A DNA stretch of 37,718 nt, from NCBI RefSeq assembly GCF_018424695.1, contig NZ_QTNQ01000037.1:1-37718 (forward strand). Reading direction: 5' to 3'. The position numbers and the translations under genes are program-made. Positions 14,180 through 22,712 of this stretch are shown here, in pieces. The stretch is from Vannielia litorea (lineage in GTDB: Bacteria; Pseudomonadota; Alphaproteobacteria; Rhodobacterales; Rhodobacteraceae). Every line of letters starts with the position of its first letter. Positions within the stretch are counted from its first letter, which is position 1. The notes beneath the pieces were generated by a model. That model did not search any database. It worked only from the letters and a program-made list of their open reading frames with translations, and was not told the origin of the DNA.

Positions 14180-16507
14180 ATGTCACTGACGGACAAGCTG
14201 GCAAGGGAGCGGCGGGGCCGCCTTGCCGCCGAGCGGATGCTTGAGCTGAAGAGCCGCGAGCTGATGGCGGCCAATCGCAAGCTCTCGGATCATGCGCTCA
14301 AGCTGTCCGATACGATCATCGCACAGCGCGAGGTGGTGGCCACCACCCGCGCGCAGGCCCATGCGCTGAAGGAAGAGGCCGAAACGATGAAGGGCGTGGC
14401 GCAGGAAACCCGCGCCAACCTGGAGAAGGCCGAAAAGGCGGTGACGATCGCCGAGCGTCGGCTGTGGGATTCGGTTGAAACGATCACAGACCGTTTTGCC
14501 GTCTTCGATGCCGAAGACCGGCTGGTGGCAGCCAACAACGCCTGGCTCGCTGTCTTCGACGGGCTGGAGGCCGTGCGCCCCGGCCTCACCTACATGGACA
14601 TGCTCCGCCTGATGATCGAGGAGGGGCTGGTGGACCCGGGCGAGCAATCTCCCGGAGACTGGATCACCGCCATGCTCGACCGTTGGGACACGCCCGACAT
14701 TCCGGACATCACCATTCGCACATGGGACGGCCGGCATTTGCGCCTGCATGACAGGCGCAGCGCCAATGGCGACATGGTGTGCCTCGGCATCGACGTGACG
14801 GGCGAGATGCGGCGACAGAGAGAGCTGAAGAAGGCGCGCGACGCTGCCGAGGCGGCAACCCGCGCCAAATCCGCCTTCCTCGCAAAGATGAGCCACGAGC
14901 TGCGCACGCCGATGAACGGCGTCGTCGGCATGGCCGACCTGCTGCTGGATACCGAGGTTGACGAGGAGCAGGCCCTTTTCATCCGCACCATCCGAAACTC
15001 GGGCGAGGCCCTGCTGGAAATCATCAACGATGTGCTCGATTTTTCCCGCGCCGAGGCCGAGAAGCTGGAGCTCTTCCCCGAGCCCTTCGATCTCGAGGCC
15101 ATGCTCTGCGAGGTGGTCACCCTGTCGCTCCCCGTGGCGCGCGAGCGCGGGCTCGACCTGCTGCTCGATTACGCGCCCAATGCGCCGGTGCAGGTCACTG
15201 CCGACCCGAAGCGGCTGCGCCAGGTGGTGGTGAACCTGTTGGGCAATGCGATCAAGTTTACAGAGGAGGGCTTCGTCCGGATCGGCGTGCGGGCCGCGCC
15301 GCCATCGGCGTCGGGGTGGCTCTGGGGCTTCCAGATCGAGGTGGAAGACACCGGCATCGGCATCCCCGAAAGCATGCGAGAGCATATCTTTGGCCAGTTC
15401 AACCAGGTGCAGGATGACAAGAACCGCAGCTTCGAGGGCACCGGCCTTGGCCTTGCCATCACCCGCCAGCTGGTCGAGCTGATGGGGGGCCGCATCGGTC
15501 TGGTTTCCGAGCAGGAACAGGGCACGACCTTCACCGTTGATCTCGCATTGGAGGCAGAGGCACCGGCCAGCGGGCGTGGCCCCTGGCCGCAGGGCGAGGC
15601 GCCCCGCGTCGTCGTCGCCACCGCCTCGAAGGCCGGGCTGCGAGTGGCGCGGGCCCGGTCGGCCCTGACCGGGCTCGATATCGAAGTGGCCCGCGCGCCC
15701 GACGTGCTGCGCAGCATCCTGTCAGAGGGGGCGGAGCCCGACCTTGTCGTGATCGACAGCGATTTCTGTGCCGGAGAGGCTACCGAGATTTTCCGCGAGG
15801 TGCGCGCGCGCGCGCCGCGAAGCCAGATCCTCTGCGTGGTGCGGCAGGGGGAAAGCGGCGTGCGGTCGGCCCTGGCCGGGAGCGGGGTAGATCACGTTCT
15901 GAATTACCCCTACGGGAACGCGGAGATGGCCAAGGTCTATGCCTCTCTCGCGCATCCCCCGTTGCGGTTTCGGCCCGTGCAAGCAGGCCGGGAGGCCGAG
16001 GCGCAGGCGTGCACGCCCGCGCCCGCAGCGCCCGAACCGGCCCGCATCCTCCGGGTGCTGGCGGCCGAGGACAACAAGACCAACCGGCTGGTCTTCTCCA
16101 AGATGCTGCAGAGTCTGACGCTGGAGCTGACCTTCGCCGAGAACGGTCGCGAGGCGGTGGAACGCTACGAGGCCGAACGCCCGGACCTTGTGTTCATGGA
16201 TATTTCCATGCCCGAACTCGACGGCAAGGCCGCCACCCGCGCAATCCGCGCCATGGAACAGGAGCGGGGTTGGCCCCGCGTGCCGGTGGTGGCCATGACG
16301 GCCCACGCCATGGCCGGTGACGGCGAAGAGATCCTCGCCGCCGGGCTGGACCATTACCTGACAAAACCGCTGAAGAAACAGCTGATCCACGAACAGATCG
16401 CAATCCATTGCCCCGCGGGCGTGGAGCCATTCGATCCGCCTGCGGCAGCGCTGCAAGAGCCGGGTTCGGCAGCGCCGGGCAAAGCGGCACAGGTCGAGGC
16501 CATCTAG
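14180..16507 (+). CDS. hybrid sensor histidine kinase with PAS, degenerate receiver and receiver domains
   Basis: This 775-residue kinase lacks clear membrane segments, so it is likely cytosolic. An N-terminal coiled coil (about 5-98) leads to a PAS_7-like sensor domain (100-215), then HisKA with phospho-acceptor H239 (KMSHELRTPMNG). The HATPase domain has its N box around N356 (NLLGNAIKF), G1 DTGIGIP (390-396) and G2 GTGLGL (420-425). A region at 475-592 has receiver-like topology with D526 (LVVIDSDF) but no matching Lys. A proper receiver (622-745) follows, with D674 (LVFMDISMPELDG) and K729 (YLTKPLKK). Signal and output partner are unknown, and no response regulator gene adjoins it. It converges on yaaA with only 21 nt between stops. 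Confidence 0.9.
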   Translation: MSLTDKLARERRGRLAAERMLELKSRELMAANRKLSDHALKLSDTIIAQREVVATTRAQAHALKEEAETMKGVAQETRANLEKAEKAVTIAERRLWDSVETITDRFAVFDAEDRLVAANNAWLAVFDGLEAVRPGLTYMDMLRLMIEEGLVDPGEQSPGDWITAMLDRWDTPDIPDITIRTWDGRHLRLHDRRSANGDMVCLGIDVTGEMRRQRELKKARDAAEAATRAKSAFLAKMSHELRTPMNGVVGMADLLLDTEVDEEQALFIRTIRNSGEALLEIINDVLDFSRAEAEKLELFPEPFDLEAMLCEVVTLSLPVARERGLDLLLDYAPNAPVQVTADPKRLRQVVVNLLGNAIKFTEEGFVRIGVRAAPPSASGWLWGFQIEVEDTGIGIPESMREHIFGQFNQVQDDKNRSFEGTGLGLAITRQLVELMGGRIGLVSEQEQGTTFTVDLALEAEAPASGRGPWPQGEAPRVVVATASKAGLRVARARSALTGLDIEVARAPDVLRSILSEGAEPDLVVIDSDFCAGEATEIFREVRARAPRSQILCVVRQGESGVRSALAGSGVDHVLNYPYGNAEMAKVYASLAHPPLRFRPVQAGREAEAQACTPAPAAPEPARILRVLAAEDNKTNRLVFSKMLQSLTLELTFAENGREAVERYEAERPDLVFMDISMPELDGKAATRAIRAMEQERGWPRVPVVAMTAHAMAGDGEEILAAGLDHYLTKPLKKQLIHEQIAIHCPAGVEPFDPPAAALQEPGSAAPGKAAQVEAI

Positions 16508-16528
16508 GCCCGCCCGGCGCGGTGGAGG

Positions 16529-17305
16529 TCAGGCGGTGGTGTCGGGCCGCGAAAAGGTGGGCTGGCCGGGCTCCGAGAGGTCGGGGCGGAAGCGGTAGCC
16601 GCCGGTGTCGAAGCCCTCAAGCGCAACCGGGTCCAGCAGACGGTGCTGCACGACGAAACGCGCCATCGCGCCCCGGGCCTGCTTGGCGAAGAAGCTGACC
16701 TGCTTCGGCCCGCCTACCTTTTCCTCAAGGAAGCGCGGCGTCACGACATTCAGCCCGCCAAGCGCCGCAGGGTCCACCGCGCCGAAATACTCCTGACTCG
16801 CGCAGTTGACGAGCGTATCGGTGCCAAGGGCCTTCGCCTGTTCGGCAAGCTGCGCCGCCAGCCTGTCTCCCCAATAGGCATAGAGGCTGTTCGCGCGCCC
16901 CACCTTCAGACGAGAGCCCATTTCCAGCCGGTAGGGCTGGATCGCGTCCAGAGGGCGCAGCAGCCCGTAGAGGCCCGACAGGATGCGCAGGCGGTCCTGC
17001 GCCCAGTCCATCTCTTCCGGATCCAGCGATGCGGCCTCGAGGCCGGTGTAGGTATCGCCCGCGAAGGCCAGCGCGGCGGGGCGGGTGGCCTCGGCGTCCG
17101 GCTCGGGCGCGAAGGCGCGGAACCGCTCCTGGTTCAGCTTGGCGAGGTCGGGCGAGATGCCCATGAGCTTTTGCAGCGCGGGCCGCGAGAGCTTCGCGCC
17201 CGCGCGGGCCAGTTTGGCGGCGTCTGCGGGAAAGGCCGGGGCCGTTTGTTCGATGTCGCGCGGCTGCCAGTCGAGCCGCTTGGCGGGGGAGATGACGATA
17301 AGCAT
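16529..17305 (-). CDS. yaaA: peroxide stress protein YaaA (DUF328)
   Basis: This 258-residue cytosolic protein begins MLIVISPAKRLDW, the invariant start of the family, and contains LSGLYGLLRPLDAIQPYRLEMG, WGDRLAAQL, NCASQEYFGAVDP and the KQARGAMARFVVQ helix followed by FDTGGYRF. In E. coli YaaA lowers intracellular iron during H2O2 stress and limits Fenton damage to DNA. The longer frame to 17392 adds a basic leader without homology, so the ATG at 17303-17305 is used. It follows recQ on the same strand after 124 nt that contain the repeat at 17351. Confidence 0.95.
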   Translation of the reverse strand: MLIVISPAKRLDWQPRDIEQTAPAFPADAAKLARAGAKLSRPALQKLMGISPDLAKLNQERFRAFAPEPDAEATRPAALAFAGDTYTGLEAASLDPEEMDWAQDRLRILSGLYGLLRPLDAIQPYRLEMGSRLKVGRANSLYAYWGDRLAAQLAEQAKALGTDTLVNCASQEYFGAVDPAALGGLNVVTPRFLEEKVGGPKQVSFFAKQARGAMARFVVQHRLLDPVALEGFDTGGYRFRPDLSEPGQPTFSRPDTTA

Positions 17306-17350
17306 GGTGGGGCTTTTAGCGGGGGACGTTGGCGAGGGAAACAGGGGGCG

Positions 17351-17378
17351 GCTCATCCGCCCTTCGAGGCGTCTTCGC
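17351..17378 (-). repeat. 28-nt interspersed repeat, copy 1 (3' of recQ)
   Basis: On the minus strand these 28 nt are identical to 33217-33244 on the plus strand. Both copies lie just downstream of a stop codon (recQ, 51 nt; pyrF, 6 nt) and point the same way as the gene. The unit starts GCGAAGACGCC, a small hairpin, and its second part GGGCGGATGAGC pairs with CGCCC just outside the identical block in both copies. A terminator-like or processing element is the likely role. Confidence 0.7.
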
Positions 17379-17429
17379 CGCGCCCGCGCCAAGGCGAGGA
17401 AACCGTCGGGGCGGTTGACGAGCGCTTGG

Positions 17430-19481
17430 CTATTCGGAGGCCAGTGCGGTAAGAAAGGCCCAGCCGAACCGGTCCAGATGGCGCTCGCTCATTCCCTGCA
17501 CCCGGCCCAGCGCGTCGAGGTTCGCCGGATGGGCCTTGACCACCCGGCGCAGCAGCGCGGTATCGCAGGAGAGCGGCTTTTCGGTGCCGTCTTCGCCCCG
17601 GTAGAGCTGTTGCGCCGCAGCCTGTAGCCTGTCGAAGGCCTCGCCCTGACCGCGCGCCGCCATTTCGCGCCGGGCCGGGTGCAGCTCGGGCGCGGCCTCG
17701 CCGGTGAGGACGGCCAGAAACTCGGCGCCGTAGCGCTCCAGCTTCTTGGCGCCGACCCCGCTCACATGCGCCATCTGGTCCAGCGTTGCCGGGCGCTGCT
17801 CGACCATCTCGATCAGCGTCCTGTCGGGGAACACCACATAGGCGGGCACGCGCTGGGCCTCGGCCAGCGCCCGGCGCTTGGCCTTGAGCGCGGAGAGCAG
17901 CGGCGCATCCTCTTCACTCACCAGCGCCTTCACCGCTGGGCGGCGGGCGGTGTCGGCCTTTGCAATCGAATCTCGGCGCAGGGTGATGCTGGCCTCGCCC
18001 CGCAGGATGGGGCGGGCCCCTTCCGTCATCCGCAGGGCGCCGTGGCGCTCCGGGTCGGGGCGCATCAGGTCCAGTCCCATCATCTGCCGGAAGACCGCCT
18101 GCCAGACCTTTCGGCTGTGCTTTTTGCCCACGCCGAAGGTGGGCAGGTCGGCATGGCCGCGCTGGCGCACCTTGTCGGTCTCGATACCGAGCAGGATGTC
18201 GGTCAGGTGCCCTGCGCCGAACCACTCGCCAGTGCGCAGCGCCGCAGAAAGGGCCATGCGGACCGCCTCGGTGCCGTCGAACACCTCGGGCGGTTTTTCG
18301 CAGAGGTCGCAATTGCCGCAATCGTCGCTCTCTTCGCCGAAGTAGCCCAGAAGCAGCTTGCGGCGGCAGCCCTGCGCCTCGGCGAGGCCAAGGAGGGCGT
18401 TGAGCCTGCCGTGGTCCGCCACCCGGCGCTCCGGCGGGGCGAGGCTTTCGTCGACCTGGGAGCGGCGCAGCCGAATGTCATCGGGGCCATATAACGTCAG
18501 CGTGTCGGCGGGCAGCCCGTCGCGCCCCGCGCGGCCGATCTCCTGGTAGTAGCTCTCGATCGACTTCGGGAGATCGGCATGCAGCACCCAGCGGATATCG
18601 GGCTTGTCCACGCCCATGCCGAAGGCCACCGTCGCCACCACGATCAGCCCGTCCTCGGCCTGAAAGCGGCGCTCCACCTCACGGCGCGGCTCCGGGTCCA
18701 TCCCGGCGTGATAGGCTACTGCGCTGTGCCCCTCGGCCTCCAGCGCGGCGGCGATGCTCTCGGTCCGCGCCCGGGTGCCGCAATAGATGATGCCCGCCTG
18801 CCCGCGCCGTGCGGCGGCGAAGGCCAGCATCTGGTTTCGGGGCTTGTCCTTTGCCTCGAAGGCCAGCCGGATGTTGGGGCGGTCGAAGCCGCGCAGGAAG
18901 GCGCGGGGCGGGGTGCCGCCGAACAGGCGGGTTATGATCTCTTCCTGCGTTTCCGCATCCGCCGTGGCGGTGAAGGCGGCAAGCGGCACGCCCATGCGGG
19001 CGCAGAGGGGCCCGATTTCAAGGTAATCGGGGCGGAAGTCATGGCCCCACTGGCTGACACAATGGGCCTCGTCCACGGCAATGAGTTGCACGCCCGCCCG
19101 GCGCAGCAGCCGCTCGGTGCCTGAAGAGCGCAGCCGCTCGGGCGCCATGTAGAGGATCTTCAGCCTGCCTGCGTCGATGGCGCTGAAAACCGCGTCGGTT
19201 TCTTCCTCGGTATTGGCCGAGCAGAGGGCGCCCGCCTCCACGCCGAGCCCGCGCAGCGCCGCCACCTGGTCGCGCATCAGCGCGATCAGCGGCGAGATAA
19301 CAAGAGTGGCCCCGGCGCGGCAGAGCGCGGGAAGCTGATAGCAGAGCGATTTGCCACCCCCGGTGGGCATGATCGCCAGGGTCGGCGCGCCTTCCAGCAC
19401 GGACTCGACGATCTCTTCTTGCCCCGGGCGGAACTCGGGGAAGCCGAAGACGGAGTGGAGCAGGTCAGCTGGCGCGGGCAT
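17430..19481 (-). CDS. recQ: ATP-dependent DNA helicase RecQ
   Basis: This 683-residue 3'-5' helicase of recombination and fork repair has a helicase core with Walker A GGGKS (41-45) and DEAH (137-140, VDEAHCVSQWGHDFRPDY), then motif VI DLPKSIESYYQEIGRAGRDG. The zinc-binding subdomain has its cysteines in CRRKLLLGYFGE and CGNCDLC, followed by the winged helix (about 400-500). The C-terminus carries an HRDC domain (DRTLIEMVEQRPATLDQM) and a second HRDC-like copy at the very end (LLRRVVKAHPANLDALGRVQGM), making it longer than the ~610-residue E. coli enzyme. The ATG at 19481 has GGGAGG close upstream. It follows the yggT gene on the same strand after 45 nt. Confidence 0.95.
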   Translation of the reverse strand: MPAPADLLHSVFGFPEFRPGQEEIVESVLEGAPTLAIMPTGGGKSLCYQLPALCRAGATLVISPLIALMRDQVAALRGLGVEAGALCSANTEEETDAVFSAIDAGRLKILYMAPERLRSSGTERLLRRAGVQLIAVDEAHCVSQWGHDFRPDYLEIGPLCARMGVPLAAFTATADAETQEEIITRLFGGTPPRAFLRGFDRPNIRLAFEAKDKPRNQMLAFAAARRGQAGIIYCGTRARTESIAAALEAEGHSAVAYHAGMDPEPRREVERRFQAEDGLIVVATVAFGMGVDKPDIRWVLHADLPKSIESYYQEIGRAGRDGLPADTLTLYGPDDIRLRRSQVDESLAPPERRVADHGRLNALLGLAEAQGCRRKLLLGYFGEESDDCGNCDLCEKPPEVFDGTEAVRMALSAALRTGEWFGAGHLTDILLGIETDKVRQRGHADLPTFGVGKKHSRKVWQAVFRQMMGLDLMRPDPERHGALRMTEGARPILRGEASITLRRDSIAKADTARRPAVKALVSEEDAPLLSALKAKRRALAEAQRVPAYVVFPDRTLIEMVEQRPATLDQMAHVSGVGAKKLERYGAEFLAVLTGEAAPELHPARREMAARGQGEAFDRLQAAAQQLYRGEDGTEKPLSCDTALLRRVVKAHPANLDALGRVQGMSERHLDRFGWAFLTALASE

Positions 19482-19526
19482 GGCCTCCCTTACCCCCGCC
19501 AGCGCGCGGGCTTCAAGCCAGTCGGC

Positions 19527-19811
19527 TCAACCGAAGAAGAGGCCGGGCAGGATGATGTTGCGCAGGGCGATCACCACGACGAAGGCGATGAGTGGCGCGA
19601 GGTCGAGCGCGCCGGTGTCGGGCAGCACGCGACGGATCGGGCGATAGACCGGCTCCAGCAGGCGGTTCAGCCCGTCCCAGAGCTGGTAGACGAAGGGCTG
19701 GCGCAGGTTGAGGATCTGAAAGGTGATGAGCCAGCTCATGATCACATGGGCCAGCATGATGAAGAAGACCACGCCGAGCACGAGATCGAGCAATTGGTAG
19801 AGCATCAGCAT
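19527..19811 (-). CDS. YggT-family membrane protein
   Basis: This 94-residue inner-membrane protein has two hydrophobic segments (about 5-28 and 72-92) separated by the family signature RLLEPVYRPIRRVLPDTGALDLAPLIAF. YggT proteins are implicated in osmotic or cell-envelope homeostasis in various bacteria, but the molecular role is not settled. A start at 19811 has AGAGGA about 13 nt upstream; a second ATG two codons later is also possible. It sits upstream of recQ on the same strand and diverges from the thioesterase gene. Confidence 0.88.
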   Translation of the reverse strand: MLMLYQLLDLVLGVVFFIMLAHVIMSWLITFQILNLRQPFVYQLWDGLNRLLEPVYRPIRRVLPDTGALDLAPLIAFVVVIALRNIILPGLFFG

Positions 19812-19933
19812 GGGCAGGCATCCTCTGTTAGAGCCGCAACAGAGGTATTCATGCCCGGGTCCGGTTGCAACCGGGTTAACCGTGCCGTGACGTCGCGGTT
19901 GACGCCGGGGTCATGCGGGGCACCTTGCGCCGC

Positions 19934-20473
19934 ATGTATCCTTTCATCCGCATGGCCAAGGAGCTCTGGCTCGCCGGCCGCCAGCCCCCGCTGCCCTTCG
20001 ACGGCACCCACATCAGCCACCACCGCTGCTGGCCGTGGGATCTGGATTTCTGGATGGAGTTGAACAACGGGCGCACGCTCACGCTCTACGATCTCGGCCG
20101 CATCCCGCTGGCCCGCCGCGCCGGGCTGATCCCGGTGCTGCGCCGCAACCGCTGGGGCCTGACCATCGCGGGTTCTGTGGTGCGCTACCGCCGCCGGATT
20201 ACCGCCTTCCAGCGCTTCGAGATGCACAGCCGCCTGATTGGCTGGGATCACCGGTTCATCTACATCGAGCAGAGCATGTGGCGTGGCGAAACCTGCTGCG
20301 GGCAGGCGGTGTTTCGGTCTGCGGTGACAGGGAAGGCGGGGATCGTGCCGCCGGTGGAGGTGATGGAGGAGCTGGGCCTCGCGGATCATCCGGGCAAGGC
20401 CCTGCCCGACTGGGTGCAGGCCTGGATCGCCGCCGAGGACCAGCGCCCCTGGCCGCCGGAGCGCAGCGCCTAA
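19934..20473 (+). CDS. acyl-CoA thioesterase-like hotdog protein (4HBT_2/THEM6 type)
   Basis: This 179-residue protein has the single-hotdog pattern of the THEM6-like thioesterase group: HISHHRCWPWDLDFWMELNNGRTLTLYDLGRIPLARR, then RNRWGLTIAGSVVRYRRRI and FQRFEMHSRLIGWDHRFIYIEQSMW. The D-x-N-x-H type catalytic site of classical 4HBT enzymes appears here as the DLDFWMELNNG variant. Substrate is unknown. I chose the ATG at 19934 (MYPFIRMAKELW), where the family sequence begins; an in-frame ATG at 19913 is the alternative, and neither has a strong ribosome site. It converges on mscS across a 183-nt structured spacer. Confidence 0.8.
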   Translation: MYPFIRMAKELWLAGRQPPLPFDGTHISHHRCWPWDLDFWMELNNGRTLTLYDLGRIPLARRAGLIPVLRRNRWGLTIAGSVVRYRRRITAFQRFEMHSRLIGWDHRFIYIEQSMWRGETCCGQAVFRSAVTGKAGIVPPVEVMEELGLADHPGKALPDWVQAWIAAEDQRPWPPERSA

Positions 20474-20612
20474 GCCGTGCAGCGCCGACCCGTGGGATGG
20501 CGCATGCAACAAATGTGCGGGTGCGCTTTATGGTGCAGTGCTCATCTGACCTCAGAGGTCGCCATGACTTCAACGAAGCGCCGCCCCGGGGGGCGGGTCG
20601 GCGCTGCACGGC
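20474..20612. repeat. 19-bp perfect inverted repeat enclosing 101 nt between convergent genes
   Basis: GCCGTGCAGCGCCGACCCG (20474-20492) begins immediately after the thioesterase stop, and its exact reverse complement lies at 20594-20612. The 101 nt between contain a smaller perfect hairpin, GACCTC-A-GAGGTC, and GC-rich complementary tracts. This could be a miniature mobile element, a large bidirectional terminator or a structured RNA. No U-tract follows either arm. Confidence 0.75.
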
Positions 20613-20656
20613 GCCTTCGGCTTGATTCCGTGCAGGCACACCCGCTCAATTGGCGG

Positions 20657-22024
20657 TCAGTCGGCTTTGCCCGCCGCCTCCTTTGCCACCGCATCGGCGG
20701 GCTGCGAGGGGTCGTGATCCTCCAGCATCCGGACTTCGCGCTGCGGGAAGGGAATTGAGATATTGTTCTGCTTGAAGGCATCCCAGAGCGCGAGGAAGAC
20801 GTTGCCGCGAATGTTGGTCAGCCCGCCCGTCGGATCTTCGATCCAGAACCGCAGGATGTAATCCACCGAGCTGTCGCCGAAGCCGATGATGTGGCACACC
20901 GGCGGGCGCCACGACAGCACCCTGTCCACCGATTTGGCCGCCTCGATGGCGATCTTGCGCACCTCGTGTGGATCGTCGTGATAGGCGGTGCCGAAAAAGA
21001 TATCGAGCCGGACGAAATCGTTGGAATGCGACCAGTTCACCACCTGCCCGGTGATGAGATCCTCGTTCGGGATCAGGTATTCCTTGCCGTCGCGGGTGAC
21101 GACCGAGACGTAGCGCGCGCCGAGGCTGTTGATCCAGCCGAAGGTATCGCCCAGCGAAATCACGTCCCCCGGCTTGATCGACTTGTCGAGCAGGATGATG
21201 ACGCCCGACACGAGGTTGGAGACCACCTTTTGCAGGCCGAAGCCGAGGCCGATGCCGATGGCACCGGAGAGCACGGCAAGGCCGGTGAGATCGAAGCCCA
21301 CGGCCTTGAGGCCGAGGAAGAAGGCAGCGCCGAAGAGCACGATCTGCAAGACCTTGACAATCAGCTCCTGCATCGAGGGCGAGATGTCCTTGTTGGCGCG
21401 GATCTTGCCCTGTGCGCCGCGATGCACCACGCGGGCGAAGAAAAACAGCAACCCGGTGATGATCAGCGCTTTCAGCAGGCCCAGCACCGACAGGCGGAAC
21501 TCGCCCACCTCCAGCGCCACGCTTTCCATCAGGTCCGAGGCGCCTTCCCAGAGGCCGAGGAAATAGAGCGTCACCCAGATCCACGCGCCCCAGCGCACCA
21601 CCCGGCGGAGAAACTGATTGCGGATGAAGCGCGTCGCCAGCCCGATGAGCAGCCACGCGGTGGCGATGGTGGCGACGATCCCGATCATGTAGCTGCGCGA
21701 AGGCCAGGTGACCTCCTGCATGATCCAGAAGGTTCCCCAGGACAGGGCGACGAAAAAGATCAGCGTCAGCCTTTGCTCCAGCACCAGCAGCACCCGCAGC
21801 TGCCACTTCGGCCGTCCCTCCAGCGTGCGCATCCAGGCCCTCAGGCGCGGTGAGACCCACTTGCGGATCACCCATGCGGCGGCGAAGAGCGCCACGACGA
21901 TGGCGATCTGGTAAAGCCGCCAGGGCTGAAGCATCGAGCGCAGGAAGGTCTCGGCCATGCCCAGCAGCCCGGTGAAGTGCTGCTGCAACGCCTCTATCTG
22001 CTCGGTCTGGTCTTCTGGGTCCAT
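20657..22024 (-). CDS. mechanosensitive ion channel, MscS family
   Basis: This 455-residue inner-membrane channel probably releases solutes on hypo-osmotic shock. Four to five extra N-terminal helices (about 30-225) precede the conserved pore helix and beta domain: LSGAIGIGLGFGLQKVVSNLVSGVIILLDKSIKPGDVISLG, then the soluble part with YLIPNEDLITGQVVNWS. The size places it with mid-length MscS paralogues rather than E. coli MscS (286 aa). The start ATG at 22022-22024 (MDPEDQTEQIE) follows AAGGAGGAG; an ATG ten codons upstream lacks such a site. It lies 89 nt downstream of a lipoprotein gene on the same strand. Confidence 0.92.
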   Translation of the reverse strand: MDPEDQTEQIEALQQHFTGLLGMAETFLRSMLQPWRLYQIAIVVALFAAAWVIRKWVSPRLRAWMRTLEGRPKWQLRVLLVLEQRLTLIFFVALSWGTFWIMQEVTWPSRSYMIGIVATIATAWLLIGLATRFIRNQFLRRVVRWGAWIWVTLYFLGLWEGASDLMESVALEVGEFRLSVLGLLKALIITGLLFFFARVVHRGAQGKIRANKDISPSMQELIVKVLQIVLFGAAFFLGLKAVGFDLTGLAVLSGAIGIGLGFGLQKVVSNLVSGVIILLDKSIKPGDVISLGDTFGWINSLGARYVSVVTRDGKEYLIPNEDLITGQVVNWSHSNDFVRLDIFFGTAYHDDPHEVRKIAIEAAKSVDRVLSWRPPVCHIIGFGDSSVDYILRFWIEDPTGGLTNIRGNVFLALWDAFKQNNISIPFPQREVRMLEDHDPSQPADAVAKEAAGKAD

Positions 22025-22113
22025 CCAGCCCTCTCCTCCTTGGCATGGTGGCACGCGTCCGGCCTGTCGGGCAAGTACGTGCGCTTGCGGGAAAAATCGC
22101 AGGTGGCCCCGCG

Positions 22114-22641
22114 TTACGGGCAGGCGGGCAGGGGGGCCTCCGGGCCTGCCGCTGCCGCGATCCTGGCGACCGGAACGCCGCGGATCAACGGCGCGTAGCT
22201 GGCACCGCCATCGAGGCTCAGATCGGCGGCAACGGTGGCCTCGGGGTGCGGCCCTTCGTCAACGGCGCAGCCGCCGAGGCTGAGCTGAATCGAGCCCGTC
22301 GTTTCGTCGGGCGCTTCCTCCTTCCAGCGCGCCGCCTCTGCCTGCGCGACGCGCAGCGTTTGAACATCGGCCGGGGAGAGCCGCCACGTGGAGCCCCGTT
22401 GTTCGAGCGCAAAGGCATGCGTGAAGGCTTCACCCGTGGCCTTCCGCTCTGCAGAGATGGTGAGGATCGCGCTTCCGGGGCGCACCGCCAGCCCCTCGGG
22501 CAAGGTGAGCCGCGCAGCGATGGCCGCCGGATCGGCTGTGAGCGGGTTCATCCGGGAGAGGCGCGCGGCTGTCACCGGGTTGAGCGTGGTACAGGCGGGG
22601 AGCATTGCGGCGAGACAGAGGGCCGCGAAGAGGTGGCGCAT
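22114..22641 (-). CDS. small predicted lipoprotein of unknown function
   Basis: This 175-residue protein begins MRHLFAALCLAAMLPAC, a signal peptide with a lipobox (LPAC, lipidated Cys17), so it should be membrane-anchored. The mature part has no domain I recognise; conserved-looking segments are ADPAAIAARLTLPEGLAVRPGSA and LGGCAVDEGPHPEATVAADLSLDGG. A Cys at 139 and one at the C-terminus (PACP) could form a disulfide. It precedes mscS on the same strand and diverges from the DUF2975 gene across 71 nt. Confidence 0.8.
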   Translation of the reverse strand: MRHLFAALCLAAMLPACTTLNPVTAARLSRMNPLTADPAAIAARLTLPEGLAVRPGSAILTISAERKATGEAFTHAFALEQRGSTWRLSPADVQTLRVAQAEAARWKEEAPDETTGSIQLSLGGCAVDEGPHPEATVAADLSLDGGASYAPLIRGVPVARIAAAAGPEAPLPACP

Positions 22642-22668
22642 GGTGATTTTCCTTGATTCGAGATGAAG

Positions 22669-22685
22669 TTATTGTAATACGATAA
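22669..22685. promoter_or_regulatory. candidate operator for the DUF2975/Xre module
   Basis: TTATTGTA (22669-22676) and TACGATAA (22678-22685) form an inverted repeat with one mismatch around a single central A. The site is AT-rich in GC-rich surroundings and lies 28 nt upstream of the DUF2975 start, where it could also affect the divergent lipoprotein gene. The Xre protein encoded at 23243 is the obvious candidate ligand; this is inference. Confidence 0.5.
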
Positions 22686-22712
22686 GTAATCGCTGTGAAA
22701 AGAGGTTTTCTG

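Noticed and set aside
13983..14204. N-terminal extension of the macroglobulin frame
   Set aside because: The extension overlaps the kinase start and precedes a perfect signal peptide at 13982; no ribosome site supports it.
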